From Proteiniphilum sp. (GTDB lineage: Bacteria > Bacteroidota > Bacteroidia > Bacteroidales > Dysgonomonadaceae), in assembly GCA_028709605.1 (NCBI GenBank), contig JAQVWR010000005.1, positions 37,460 to 69,799 of the forward strand: a DNA stretch of 32,340 nucleotides, read 5' to 3'. A program made the translations under genes and the position numbers. Below are positions 1 to 9,472 of the stretch, piece by piece. The notes under the pieces are model-generated. The model ran no database searches, was not told the origin of the DNA, and worked only from the letters and a program-made list of their open reading frames with translations. The first letter of the stretch is position 1; each line of letters opens with the position of its first letter.

Positions 1-2684
1 TGCTTTTCCTGATCGGCTCCCGCTATTTTGACCAAAAAGAGTGGGAACAAGCCCGCACCTGGTTTGCCCTGACTGACCTCGATTACCTCACCCTCACCGA
101 CCAGGAGGATTACAGCTTCCGCTCGGGATACACAGAGCTGCAGCTGGGTAACCGGGAGGAAGCTGCCCGCCGGTTCGGGCTCCTCTCTCTTAACAGCTCC
201 CGGTACCGGGATGCAGCCAATTTCTACATAGGTTATATCGACTATTCCAATCAAGACTACGCTGCGGCGCTCCGGCGATTCGAACCACTGAAAGATCATC
301 CCGATTACCGGGAAGAGGTGGCTTTCTACACAGCACAGGCAGCCTTTTTCGACGGCAGGCTCGAAGAAGCAATACGCCTGGCGGAATCGTTCCGGGCACA
401 ATATCCCCATAGCGGACATCTGACCGAATTGAACCGTGTGCTGGGGAACAGTTTTTTCCGTCTGGGACAGCCCTCACGAGCCATCACCTGCTATGAGCGA
501 TACCTCGCCGCCACCGACAGGCCGTTACGGGGGGATGCCTACTTCCTGGGCCTCTCTTATTCAGAAAACGGGAAACCGGAGGAGGCCCTGCGCATGTTTC
601 AACTGGCCGTGGGAGAAGCCGACGCACTCACACAGAACGCACAGCTGCAGCTCGGACAGACCTACCTGAAGCTGAACCAAAAGCAGCAGGCACAGATGGC
701 TTTCGAGGCGGCGGCGCGTGACCGTTTCGACTCGCAGGTGCGGGAGACGGCCCTGTTCAACTATGCCCTGCTGGCGCACGAAACCAACTTCTCCGTCTTC
801 AGCGAGTCGATCACCCTCTTTGAAAATTTTCTCCGCGAATTTCCGCAGTCACAGTATACCGACCAGGTAAACGACATCCTGGCGGAAACCTTTCTTACAA
901 CGAAAGACTACCATGCCGCACTGAACGCCATCAACCGGATCCACAACCCCGGAAGGCGCATCCTGGAAGCAAAGCAGATGGTTCTTTTCCAGCTGGGAGC
1001 CCAGGAGTTCATCAATGGGAACATGAACCAGGCGATACACTATTTCAACAACAGCATTGGTACCGGCAATTATGACCTTCAGGCACGCAACAACGCCTGG
1101 TACTGGAGAGGAGAGTCTTACTACCGGATGGGTAACTACATACAAGCTACGAGTGACTTCAGGCAGTTCACCCAGAACGCGGCTCCGGCCGATGAGAATT
1201 ATGCCTTAGGATGGTACAGCCTGGGTTATGCCCTCTTCAAGCAACAACAGTATAACCAGGCGGTGACTGCCTTTCAGCACTACCTCTCAGCAGAGGGCAA
1301 ACACAGCAAGGCGGAGGTTGCCGACGCCCTGAACCGCGTGGGCGACAGCCATTACTTTAACCGCGACTTTTCCGAGGCGGAACGCTACTACGCACAGGCA
1401 GCCGACAGCTATCCTGCGGCAGCCGACTATGCAGCCTACCAACGCGCCTTCGTAATGGGTCTCCAGCGCAATTACCAAGGCAAGATCACAGCACTCGACA
1501 ACCTAATGCGCCACTATCCCAACTCCCAGTATATGGACGATGCGCTTTACGAAAAAAGCAGGGCACTCACCATGCTGAACCGGGAAAGAGAAGCCATAGA
1601 GGCGCTGCAGAAGCTGGTGTCCGATTTTCCCGGGAGCCCCCTCGCCGGACAGGGAGGCGTGCAGTTGGGACAACTCTACTACAACAGTGGAAACTATGTG
1701 CAGAGCATTGCCGCCTATAAACGCGTGGTCAGCCACTTTCCCGGGTCGGACGATGCCCGCAACGCCTTGGTTTCCCTCGAGACGGTTTACCGCGACATGA
1801 ACGATATCCAATCGTATGTGGATTACACCAATTCCATTCCCGGCGGCGTGCGCATCACCCCGTCGCGACAGGACTCGCTCACCTACCTCGCTGCCGAGAA
1901 CATCTACATGCGCGGCAGCAGGGCCGACGCCGAGGCCTCCCTGACGAAGTACCTGCAGTCCTATCCCAATGGAGCCTACAGCAGCGATGCCCACTATTAC
2001 CTGGGCGTGATCGCCAACGAGAAGGGAAGCAAAGAACAGGCACTCTCCCGCTTCCGCCGGGTGATCGATGCCGGCAATGCGAAGTTCCTCGACAACGCAC
2101 TGCTCTTCGCCGCACAGGCCGAATATGTCAACGACAATTACCGGCAGGCGCTGGCCGACTACTCACGCCTGGCAAACTCCGCCAGGAATGCGGCCAACAA
2201 ACAAACAGGACAGCTGGGCATGGTCCGCTGCCAGTCGCAACTGGGAAGCTATCATGAGGCAGCCCGCACCGCCACCGAGCTGCTGGAGAACAGCACTCTC
2301 TCACCCGAGACAGTGACAGAGGCACGGTACCTGCGTGGCAAAGCCTCGCTACAGACCAAAGAGGTGGAACAGGCAATGGCCGACTTCCGGTATCTGGCCA
2401 ATGACCCCCGCAGCATCTACGGTGCAGAGGCACAGTTCATCCTGGCCGACACCTTCTTCCGCTGGAAGTCGTACGACCGTGCAGAGGCACAGGTGAAGGA
2501 ATTCATGCAGAAGGGAACCGCTCACCAGTACTGGATGGCCAAGGCTCTGATCGTGCTGTCCGACACTTACAAGGCCAAGGGCGACACGTTTCAGGCACGA
2601 CAGTATCTGGAGAGCCTCAGGGCCAACTACAAAGGCGATGAGGCAGATATCCGGCAGATGATCGGCGAGCGGCTCAATCCATGA
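1..2684 (+). CDS. Large tetratricopeptide-repeat protein, 5' end missing
   Basis: The reading frame is open from base 3 to the TGA at 2682-2684, giving 893 codons with the true start outside the window; the ATG at 318 is only an internal methionine. The product is a chain of helical TPR-type repeats, recognisable by recurring patterns such as ALGWYSLGYALFKQQQYNQA and AHYYLGVIANEKGSKEQALS. TPR arrays are protein-binding scaffolds; the partner is unknown. No signal peptide can be judged because the N terminus is absent. The stop lies 45 bases before the start of the outer-membrane barrel gene, so the two are probably co-transcribed. I infer a periplasmic or outer-membrane-associated scaffold acting with that barrel, but the sequence does not prove the location. 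Confidence 0.9.
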   Translation, partial: LFLIGSRYFDQKEWEQARTWFALTDLDYLTLTDQEDYSFRSGYTELQLGNREEAARRFGLLSLNSSRYRDAANFYIGYIDYSNQDYAAALRRFEPLKDHPDYREEVAFYTAQAAFFDGRLEEAIRLAESFRAQYPHSGHLTELNRVLGNSFFRLGQPSRAITCYERYLAATDRPLRGDAYFLGLSYSENGKPEEALRMFQLAVGEADALTQNAQLQLGQTYLKLNQKQQAQMAFEAAARDRFDSQVRETALFNYALLAHETNFSVFSESITLFENFLREFPQSQYTDQVNDILAETFLTTKDYHAALNAINRIHNPGRRILEAKQMVLFQLGAQEFINGNMNQAIHYFNNSIGTGNYDLQARNNAWYWRGESYYRMGNYIQATSDFRQFTQNAAPADENYALGWYSLGYALFKQQQYNQAVTAFQHYLSAEGKHSKAEVADALNRVGDSHYFNRDFSEAERYYAQAADSYPAAADYAAYQRAFVMGLQRNYQGKITALDNLMRHYPNSQYMDDALYEKSRALTMLNREREAIEALQKLVSDFPGSPLAGQGGVQLGQLYYNSGNYVQSIAAYKRVVSHFPGSDDARNALVSLETVYRDMNDIQSYVDYTNSIPGGVRITPSRQDSLTYLAAENIYMRGSRADAEASLTKYLQSYPNGAYSSDAHYYLGVIANEKGSKEQALSRFRRVIDAGNAKFLDNALLFAAQAEYVNDNYRQALADYSRLANSARNAANKQTGQLGMVRCQSQLGSYHEAARTATELLENSTLSPETVTEARYLRGKASLQTKEVEQAMADFRYLANDPRSIYGAEAQFILADTFFRWKSYDRAEAQVKEFMQKGTAHQYWMAKALIVLSDTYKAKGDTFQARQYLESLRANYKGDEADIRQMIGERLNP

Positions 2685-2728
2685 GTGAAAAATAAAGAAT
2701 GAATGAATCAATCTCTCAAACAAACACA

Positions 2729-4438
2729 ATGAGAAAAATATATATTACCCTGGCAATCCTGGTATGCGTGGCGGGGCTCGCGGCACAGACACAGGATTCA
2801 TTGCTGAGAAGACAGCTGGAACTGGAACGCGATTTCAACCCTACCCTGCTCGACGCCGACAAGATCAACTCGCTGCCTGCACTGCGGGAACCGGCCGTAC
2901 AAAAAGCCAACACCAATTACTCCTCCTGGGCGGGACGAATCACCCCGCCCTTGGAGATCGCTCTGCCCCGCCCCGGGAGCATCATGACCGAAATACCCTA
3001 TCGCACGGAAAAGGGATATCTCTCCCTGCAGGCCGGCAACTACGCCAATATGGACGGCGCCTTCGGATACCGGCTGCTGGAGAAAGAGCAGCATACCCTC
3101 GCCTTCACCTTCACGCATCAGTCCTCCAATGGTGATGTAAAATATGTACAGGAGAGCACTCCCGCAAACGGGAAGGCCTATTTCATGGACAACCTTGGAG
3201 GGCTGGCCTACCGTTATGCCGGCGACGCCAACAGGATCACGCTGAACCTCTCTTATCTGCATTCGCTCTTTACCTATTACGGGAACCGCTTCGGCAACGA
3301 TGCCTTTTTCAACGAAGAAAACCAGCGACTGGGGGTATTACATGCCTCTCTCGGGCTGGAGTCGAACGAGTCGGACCTGCTCAACTACAGAGGCTCCCTC
3401 GACCTGAAAAATTTCAGCACCGGACTGGCCTATCCCGCCTCTTCCGATCCGCTGAAGGGAAACGAGATACGGATCATGGCCGGCTTCGACAAGCCTTTCC
3501 GGAACGCTTCCACCAAGGCGGGAATCGACGGCAGCCTGGTAACGGCTTTCTATCGCGGTGAATGGGACAAATACACGCTGATCAATGCAGCTCCCTACCT
3601 CTATTTCGGTGGCCTCAACCGCAGTGCCCGATTAGGAGCAGACATCCTCTTCCAAACCGGAGACAAGACCCGGGTGCGAGTGGTTCCCAACGTGGCGCTG
3701 CAGCTGGGCATCACCGAGCGCTCCTCTCTCTATGCCAACATACACGGCGGGTTTGAGCACAACACCTTCCTCGACATGATGAGTGAGTCGCGTTATATTC
3801 TCCCCGCGGCCAATGTCAAACCTTCGTTTTCCATCCTCGACATCGACGCCGGGGTAAAGATCGGAGAGATGAGCGGATTTCGTTTTGATCTTTTCGGAGG
3901 ATACCGGAAAACAGACGATGCACATTTTCTGATTCACCACGGACAGGGGGTAATCGGCGACGATACGGCAGACTCCTTTATAGAGGCACTCAAACCGGTG
4001 TATGGAGACCTCACACATACCCATATCGGCGGAATGCTCCAGACATCCGTCTGGGCACCCCTTGACCTGTCACTGAGGGTGAAGAAAAACTTTTACTCGG
4101 TACAGGATCTGTGGGTGTACGACAGCGAGGTACCCGATCCAAAAGCCTATAACAAACCGGGCGTGGAGATTGACCTGCAAGGTACGCTCGAGATAAGGGA
4201 GAAGCTTCGTCTTTTTATGAACTACTATTTTGCCGGGGATCGATGGAGCTACTACGAGGGATCCGACATTGAAATGGATGTCATCAACGACCTCAACCTG
4301 GGTGCAACCTATCAGATCAGTAACGCTTTCTCGCTCAGCATGAAGGCCAACAACCTGATGTTTCAGAAGTACGATCTCTGGTACGGTCATCCGGCGCAGG
4401 GATTCAATATGACGGGGGGGGTCACCTTTCGCTTCTGA
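2729..4438 (+). CDS. Outer-membrane beta-barrel, TonB-receptor-like without plug
   Basis: I prefer the ATG at 2729 to the one at 2699 because it opens directly with a signal peptide, MRKIYITLAILVCVAGLAAQ, giving 569 residues. The mature protein starts with a short polar segment containing LERDFNPTLLDADKI and then about 470 residues of alternating aromatic/polar strands, typical of an outer-membrane barrel, ending in a terminal Phe (GGVTFRF). The C-terminal part (e.g. NLGATYQISNAFSLSMKANN) resembles the last strands of TonB-dependent receptors. No plug domain or TonB box is visible and the protein is shorter than true receptors, so active transport is unsupported. It follows the TPR gene closely and probably forms a two-gene unit with it. 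Function unknown. Confidence 0.8.
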   Translation: MRKIYITLAILVCVAGLAAQTQDSLLRRQLELERDFNPTLLDADKINSLPALREPAVQKANTNYSSWAGRITPPLEIALPRPGSIMTEIPYRTEKGYLSLQAGNYANMDGAFGYRLLEKEQHTLAFTFTHQSSNGDVKYVQESTPANGKAYFMDNLGGLAYRYAGDANRITLNLSYLHSLFTYYGNRFGNDAFFNEENQRLGVLHASLGLESNESDLLNYRGSLDLKNFSTGLAYPASSDPLKGNEIRIMAGFDKPFRNASTKAGIDGSLVTAFYRGEWDKYTLINAAPYLYFGGLNRSARLGADILFQTGDKTRVRVVPNVALQLGITERSSLYANIHGGFEHNTFLDMMSESRYILPAANVKPSFSILDIDAGVKIGEMSGFRFDLFGGYRKTDDAHFLIHHGQGVIGDDTADSFIEALKPVYGDLTHTHIGGMLQTSVWAPLDLSLRVKKNFYSVQDLWVYDSEVPDPKAYNKPGVEIDLQGTLEIREKLRLFMNYYFAGDRWSYYEGSDIEMDVINDLNLGATYQISNAFSLSMKANNLMFQKYDLWYGHPAQGFNMTGGVTFRF

Positions 4439-4523
4439 CGCAGGTGGAGAAAGAGGGAGGTTCCAAAACAGACGGCAAAACTATTTTTAATGTTTCTTCT
4501 TTCCTCTTTACACTGCTTTTGTG

Positions 4524-4531
4524 TACTTTTG
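4524..4531 (+). promoter_or_regulatory. Promoter -7 box for the PBP1A gene
   Basis: TACTTTTG matches the Bacteroidota -7 consensus TAnnTTTG, 49 bases upstream of the ATG at 4581. No clear TTTG -33 box is seen at the usual spacing. The 142-base gap after the barrel gene is otherwise A+T-rich with no other gene. Confidence 0.55.
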
Positions 4532-4580
4532 CCGGTAAAAGCCAGGGCGTAAATGCCGTTAAACGGGAATGTATAACACT

Positions 4581-6980
4581 ATGGGAAAGAAAAAAAAGAG
4601 CGGGAGGAGATCCGCCAAAAAGAGCGACAGCTCCGAAAAAAACAGAATTGTCAGGGCGATGTGGACCCTTTTCGGGCTCGCTATAGCCTTCCTGCTTTTG
4701 CTCTTCACTCTCATCTCCATCGGTGCGGTAGGTTATCTGCCGCAGATCAGCGAGCTGGAGAACCCAATCGACAAATATGCCTCGCAGGTGATCTCTTCCG
4801 ACAATGAACTGCTCTTCACCTATTCACAGAGTGACGACAATCGTATCTTCGTAGACTACTCCGATCTCTCTCCCTACCTGATCGATGCACTCATCGCAAC
4901 GGAAGATATCCGCTACTACTCCCACTCGGGGATAGACATCATCAGCGTGGGAAGAGCGGTAGTGAAGACCCTGCTGCTCAACAGAGAGAGTAGCGGCGGG
5001 GGCAGCACCATCACCCAGCAGCTGGCCAAACTGCTCTATTCGCCCCGTGCGAACAACAAGCTGCAGCGCCTGTTCCAAAAACCGGTGGAATGGGTGATCG
5101 CTGCCAAGCTGGAGCGATTTTACACCAAAGATGAGATCATCAACCTCTATCTGAACAAATACGACTTCAACTACAACGCCGTGGGCATTGAGTCGGCAGC
5201 ACGCACCTACTTCAACAAAACCCCGAAAGAGCTGAACGTGGAAGAGTCGGCCATGCTGATCGGCATGCTGAAGAACTCATCGCTCTACAACCCCGTACGC
5301 CGCCCCGAAGTGACCCTCAAACGCCGCAACGTGGTCCTGTCTCAAATGGAGAAATATGACTATCTCTCCCGTCGCGAGGCAGACTCGCTGAAGCAGCTGG
5401 CGGTTGCCATCGACTTCAACCGTTCGGGACATATCGACATTGCAGCCCCCTATTACCGCCAGCACCTTGCCAAGATCATGATGGCATCGAAACCCCAGAA
5501 AAAGAACTATGCCTCCTGGCAAAAGCAGCAGTTCAGAGAGGATTCGCTGTCGTGGGAGGAGGATCCTCTCTACGGATGGTGCCATAAGAACCAAAAACCG
5601 GACGGCTCCAGCTATAACATCTACACCGACGGACTGAAGATCTATTCCACACTCGATTCACGCATGCAGCGATATGCCGAAGAAGCGGTCAGGGAGCATA
5701 TGGGAGGCTACCTGCAGGATCAGTTCTTCCGAGAGAAAGCGGGAAAGAAATATGCTCCCTACTCGAGTGAAGTGAGCGACCGGGTGGAGGATCTGCTGAT
5801 CAGCGCTATGAAGCAGAGTGACCGCTACCGTATCCTGAAGAAGAACGGCATGAGCGATGCCGCCATCCTGAAAAGCTTCAAGGAGGAAAAAGTGGAGATG
5901 AAGGTCTTCTCCTGGAAACACCGGGAGATCGATACGGTGATGACACCCTGGGATTCGATCCGCTACCACAAGAACTTCCTCCGTGCCGGTTTCATGGCAA
6001 TGGATCCCCACACGGGACATGTGAAAGCCTATGCGGGGGGCCCCGACTTCAAATTCTTCAAGTATGACATGATCTCCACCGGCAAACGGCAGATCGGCTC
6101 CACCATCAAGCCTTATCTCTACACCCTGGCCATGGAAGAGGGGATGACTCCCTGCGACGGGATGATCCACGGCCCGGTGACCCTGATGACCGAGACCGGT
6201 GAAGAGTGGACCCCGCGCAATCCGGGGCAGAAAAGCGGTGATTTTGTCTCCATCAAATGGGGTCTGCAAAACTCCAGCAACTGGGTCACCGCTTACCTGA
6301 TGAAGCAATTCTCCCCCTATGCCTTTGCCCGCATGCTCGCATCGTTCGGACTCAAAACACCGGCCGATCCGGTGGTCTCACTGGCTCTGGGGCCCAACGA
6401 GGCATCGGTCTATGAGATGGTAGGCGCCTACTCCTCCTTCATCAACCGGGGAATCCGCGTGGAGCCCCTGCTCGTGACCCGCATCGAAGATTCCTACGGC
6501 AACGAGCTTGCCACCTTCGTTCCCCGGATGAAGGAGATCTTCAGCGAGTCTACCTCCTACAAGATGCTTGACATGCTCAAAGCAGTGGTGGATGGCGGCA
6601 CCGGCAGCCGGCTACGCAGGATCTATCACCTGAAGGGAGAGATGGGCGGTAAGACGGGGACGACCAACAACAACTCCGACGGCTGGTTCATGTCGTTTAC
6701 TCCCAACCTGGTGGCCGGGTGCTGGGTGGGCGGCGAAGAGCGCTCCATTCATTTCGACCGCATGGCCTACGGACAGGGAGCCAGCATGGCACTGCCAATC
6801 CACGGCCTCTTCTACCAGAAGATCTATGCCGATCCGGAGCTGCACTACACCGATGACGGCCGATTCGAAATCCCTGGTAATTTTAACCCCTGTGCCGGTT
6901 CACAAAGCTATTCGCCCGATTTCTACCAGGACAACGACCCGGTCATCGAAAACGAGGGGATTGACGATCTCTTCAATTAA
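4581..6980 (+). CDS. mrcA: Class A penicillin-binding protein 1A (transglycosylase/transpeptidase)
   Basis: This bifunctional peptidoglycan synthase polymerises lipid II into glycan strands and cross-links the stem peptides at the outer face of the inner membrane. The start at 4581 (MGKKKKSGRR, 799 residues) gives a basic cytoplasmic tail followed by one membrane anchor at about residues 28-53; the ATG at 4569 adds only four residues. The GT51 domain shows the catalytic Glu108 in EDIRYYSHSG and the GGSTITQQLAKLL motif. The transpeptidase domain shows the nucleophile Ser507 in STIKPY, Ser565 in SSN and Lys691 in KTGT, so both active sites look intact. Length is usual for the family. The TPR and barrel genes lie upstream; the -7 box at 4524 suggests its own promoter. 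Confidence 0.95.
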   Translation: MGKKKKSGRRSAKKSDSSEKNRIVRAMWTLFGLAIAFLLLLFTLISIGAVGYLPQISELENPIDKYASQVISSDNELLFTYSQSDDNRIFVDYSDLSPYLIDALIATEDIRYYSHSGIDIISVGRAVVKTLLLNRESSGGGSTITQQLAKLLYSPRANNKLQRLFQKPVEWVIAAKLERFYTKDEIINLYLNKYDFNYNAVGIESAARTYFNKTPKELNVEESAMLIGMLKNSSLYNPVRRPEVTLKRRNVVLSQMEKYDYLSRREADSLKQLAVAIDFNRSGHIDIAAPYYRQHLAKIMMASKPQKKNYASWQKQQFREDSLSWEEDPLYGWCHKNQKPDGSSYNIYTDGLKIYSTLDSRMQRYAEEAVREHMGGYLQDQFFREKAGKKYAPYSSEVSDRVEDLLISAMKQSDRYRILKKNGMSDAAILKSFKEEKVEMKVFSWKHREIDTVMTPWDSIRYHKNFLRAGFMAMDPHTGHVKAYAGGPDFKFFKYDMISTGKRQIGSTIKPYLYTLAMEEGMTPCDGMIHGPVTLMTETGEEWTPRNPGQKSGDFVSIKWGLQNSSNWVTAYLMKQFSPYAFARMLASFGLKTPADPVVSLALGPNEASVYEMVGAYSSFINRGIRVEPLLVTRIEDSYGNELATFVPRMKEIFSESTSYKMLDMLKAVVDGGTGSRLRRIYHLKGEMGGKTGTTNNNSDGWFMSFTPNLVAGCWVGGEERSIHFDRMAYGQGASMALPIHGLFYQKIYADPELHYTDDGRFEIPGNFNPCAGSQSYSPDFYQDNDPVIENEGIDDLFN

Positions 6981-7200
6981 AAGGATTCGTCACTCCCTGT
7001 TTTTCCCTTTTTGCAGGAAAAGCATCCTCCTCAGCTCATCCATACAGCAATTACCTTCTTCCTGTCGTAGGTGCAGGCCAGCGACGTTACCCTCGCCGGC
7101 CGTGACAGGTCTCTCAGGCGGGGCTCCGGCAACGATCCGGCAAGAGATAAACAATAGGCCTAAAAGTTAAACTGTTCAAGGCCTGTTGCTTCAGTTGGAT
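6981..7200. other. Gene-poor gap between PBP1A and the decayed M56 gene
   Basis: These 220 bases between two converging transcripts hold no convincing gene. A weak inverted repeat (TTTTCC at 7001-7006, GGAAAA at 7016-7021) could contribute to termination but has no T-run. The minus strand at 7117-7200 continues in the frame of the M56 fragment beyond its TAG and may be the eroded rest of that gene. Confidence 0.5.
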
Positions 7201-7791
7201 CTATTTCACTGCGTAACCTACTACTACGATTGCAGTTTCTTGAAAGGTCAGCCGTAAAAGGTGGTATTGGTACTCGCGGCTGTTCACCCCATGAGTAAGC
7301 ACGCCCTGATCGGCCAGATACTCAAGATTCATCGCCATCTCCCGCTTCATCAGCCAGACAAGGGGGTTCCACCAGAAGAATATGCAAAGCAGCTCAATGA
7401 GCAGGATGTCTGCCGAATGCACCTGTTTCGCATGTGTCTGTTCATGCAGCAGGATCTGATTGAGCTCCGCATCGGTATGCTTTTGGATATGGATAAATAT
7501 CAGGTGAAAAAATGAAAAGGGTGGCGCATCATCCCTGAGCCGATAAACCGGTATACCGCAAATCGCTTCCAATTGACTCTTTTTCCGGATGCGCCAGAGG
7601 AATATCAGCTGACTGACAAAGCGAAAGAAGCAAAAAAGGATACCTATGGCATACATCAGGGAAAAGAGGATCTCCCAGGGGATGGTACGCGGAGAATCCA
7701 CGACCCCGGTCTGCACTGTAGTCATCACCGGTTCTCCAATCAGTATCGAAACATCGGCCTGAGGCGAGGTTCGCGAAAAAAAACCGATGAT
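7201..7791 (-). pseudogene. Decayed BlaR1/MecR1-type M56 metallopeptidase fragment
   Basis: The frame is open from directly after the BlaI stop (7791 downwards) to a TAG at 7201-7203; the first usable start is GTG at 7728, giving 175 residues. It contains one membrane helix (SLMYAIGILFCFFRFVSQLI), the zinc motif HEQTH, a second hydrophobic helix and the third-ligand region NLEYLAD, all diagnostic of the M56 sensor peptidase that normally partners BlaI. Two parts of a full-length protein are missing: the N-terminal pair of membrane helices (roughly 70 residues) and everything after the YQYHLLRLT segment, including the C-terminal sensor portion. After the TAG the frame reads IQLKQQ, faintly like the FNVSQLKKR segment of intact relatives. 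I infer a deletion remnant with intact metal ligands but no sensor function. Confidence 0.75.
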
Positions 7792-8154
7792 TTACTCCTG
7801 ACCTTTTTCAATCAGACGTATAATTTCACTGAGCTCTTCCGTGGTAATCTTTTGCTCTTTCGCAAAGAAAGAGACCAGTTCCTTGTAGGAGTTGCCGAAG
7901 TAGCTCTCCACTACCGCCGACAAAAAGTGTCTTTTATAGGCTGCTTCAGTTATGAGAGGTTTAAAGACCTTCACATTGCCAAATCTTCTTTTTATCAGAT
8001 ACCCTTTGTTCTCGAGGTTCTTGAAGATGGATGCGACCGTCGTGTATGGCTGCCTGGGCTCATCCATCCTCTCAACCACATCCTTGATGGCGCACTCGTT
8101 CAGTTGCCAGATCTGCAGCATCACATGTTCTTCCTGAGGTGTCAATCGTTCCAT
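7792..8154 (-). CDS. BlaI/MecI/CopY-family transcriptional repressor
   Basis: A 120-residue winged-helix repressor; the ATG at 8154 (MERLTPQEEHVML) is preferred over a TTG five codons upstream. The N-terminal half is the DNA-binding domain (EHVMLQIWQLNECAIKDVVE, then YTTVASIFKNLENKGYLIKR) and the C-terminal half is the helical dimerisation region. In this family the dimer sits on a dyad operator until a BlaR1/MecR1 peptidase triggers its cleavage. The cognate peptidase immediately downstream is broken, so normal induction is doubtful. A promoter with an embedded perfect dyad lies just upstream, suggesting autorepression. The patch is visibly more A+T-rich than its neighbours. Other targets are unknown; no beta-lactamase is nearby. 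Confidence 0.9.
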   Translation of the reverse strand: MERLTPQEEHVMLQIWQLNECAIKDVVERMDEPRQPYTTVASIFKNLENKGYLIKRRFGNVKVFKPLITEAAYKRHFLSAVVESYFGNSYKELVSFFAKEQKITTEELSEIIRLIEKGQE

Positions 8155-8184
8155 ATTGTTTACTATCAATCTATTTTAATACTG

Positions 8185-8214
8185 CAAATTTACGAACTTT
8201 TCGTATATTGCAAA
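8185..8214 (-). promoter_or_regulatory. blaI promoter with embedded operator dyad
   Basis: On the minus strand TTTG (8214-8211) and TAAATTTG (8192-8185) are spaced by 18 bases, a good match to the Bacteroidota -33/-7 promoter. Between and overlapping them lies a perfect dyad, TACGAA-CTT-TTCGTA at 8191-8205. A repressor bound there would cover the promoter, consistent with autoregulation by the BlaI-type protein. Confidence 0.75.
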
Positions 8215-8319
8215 TTATTCGCCCATTTTTTTGCGTTAAATAGTCGTAACAACAGGGGGATGTCATAAATTGATATCCTGACAGTGAAGTGAAGAGAAGA
8301 GACCGTGCAGATAATCAGC

Positions 8320-8355
8320 AAAAAAACTGCCCCAACTGTCAATAGTTGGGGCAGT
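8320..8355 (-). terminator. Rho-independent terminator of serA-serC
   Basis: A perfect 12-bp stem (8326-8337 with 8344-8355) and a 6-base loop are followed on the minus strand by a T-run (A-run at 8320-8326 on the plus strand). It lies 24 bases past the serC stop. Confidence 0.9.
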
Positions 8356-8379
8356 AATCATATCATCAGAGAAACTGTG

Positions 8380-9459
8380 TCAGGCCTGTTTTTCGAACTC
8401 CTGCATGCAGTGGATCAATGCCTCTACCGCCTCTTTGGGGCAGGCGTTGTAGATAGAAGCACGGAAACCGCCTACGGAACGATGCCCCTTGATGCCCACC
8501 ATGCCCCTCTCTTTGGCAAATTCCAGGAAAGCGGCCTCTTTCTCCTTGTGGTCGTCGCTCATCACGAAGCAGACGTTCATCAGAGAGCGGTCCTCTTTGG
8601 CAGCTGTCCCGGTGAACAGCGGGTTTCTGTCAATCTCCTCATAGAGAAGCGCAGCTTTCTCCCGGTTCAATTTGTACATGGCCTCCACACCACCCAGTTC
8701 CTTCATCCATTTAAGGGTCTCGTGCATCACAAAGATGGAAAAAACGGGAGGAGTGTTGAACATGGAGCGATTTTTTTCCGCATCACCAATATGAGTGCGA
8801 TAATCGATCATGGTCTGCAGCGGCCGATCCGTTTTGCCGAGGATATCCTCCCGCACGATGACGAAAGCAACACCGGCAGGGCCTACATTCTTCTGTGCAC
8901 CCCCGTAGATAATCCCGTATTTGGAGACATCCACCGGACGGCTCATGATGTCGGACGACATGTCGGCCACCAGGGTGACCGGGCTGTCAATATCCTCATG
9001 CAGTTCGGTACCGTAGATGGTATTGTTCGTTGTAACATGAAAATAATCGACATCGGCCGGAATGGTGTATCCCTTGGGAATATAGGAGTAGTTCTTGTCT
9101 TCTGATGAAGCCACAATCTCTACCTCACCGTAGAATTTTGCCTCCTTGATCGCTTTCTTGGCCCAGACGCCGGTCTGCAGGTAAGCCGCCTTCGTTTTCA
9201 GCAGGTTAGCCGGCACATTGAGGAACTGCATACTGGCCCCGCCTCCGAGAAAAAGAACATAATAGTTGTCAGGAATCTGAAGCAGCTCCTTCCACAGGTC
9301 AGCCGTCTCCTTCATGATCCGCTCCCAGCCTGGTGTACGGTGTGAAATCTCCAGGATACCGATACCGGTATGGTCAAAATCACGGATTGCCTTAATGGCT
9401 GATTCTATGGCCGGCTTGGGGAGTACACACGGCCCGGCGTTAAAATTGTACTTCTTCAT
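8380..9459 (-). CDS. serC: Phosphoserine aminotransferase
   Basis: SerC transfers the amino group of glutamate to 3-phosphohydroxypyruvate, giving phosphoserine, the second step of serine synthesis; the enzyme can also act in pyridoxal phosphate synthesis. It is a cytoplasmic PLP-dependent fold-type I aminotransferase. The sequence opens with [12 protein letters not shown], has the phosphate-binding [10 protein letters not shown] segment, and carries the PLP lysine at residue 190 in [11 protein letters not shown]; the C-terminal [14 protein letters not shown] motif is typical. At 359 residues it has normal length. It is the second gene of an operon, 13 bases after serA, and is followed by a strong terminator. 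Confidence 0.97.
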   Translation of the reverse strand: MKKYNFNAGPCVLPKPAIESAIKAIRDFDHTGIGILEISHRTPGWERIMKETADLWKELLQIPDNYYVLFLGGGASMQFLNVPANLLKTKAAYLQTGVWAKKAIKEAKFYGEVEIVASSEDKNYSYIPKGYTIPADVDYFHVTTNNTIYGTELHEDIDSPVTLVADMSSDIMSRPVDVSKYGIIYGGAQKNVGPAGVAFVIVREDILGKTDRPLQTMIDYRTHIGDAEKNRSMFNTPPVFSIFVMHETLKWMKELGGVEAMYKLNREKAALLYEEIDRNPLFTGTAAKEDRSLMNVCFVMSDDHKEKEAAFLEFAKERGMVGIKGHRSVGGFRASIYNACPKEAVEALIHCMQEFEKQA

Positions 9460-9472
9460 ACGATAAACCTAT

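Noticed and set aside
4444..4686. ORF of 80 codons before the PBP1A gene
   Set aside because: It overlaps the PBP1A start in another frame, begins right after the barrel stop and has no recognisable features; the -7 box at 4524 lies inside it.
7001..7021. Inverted repeat TTTTCC/GGAAAA after PBP1A as terminator
   Set aside because: Short, A/T-rich and without a following T-run; too weak to call.
7573..8268. 231-codon plus-strand ORF opposite blaI and the M56 fragment
   Set aside because: It is the antisense shadow of the BlaI and M56 frames, whose motifs are clear.
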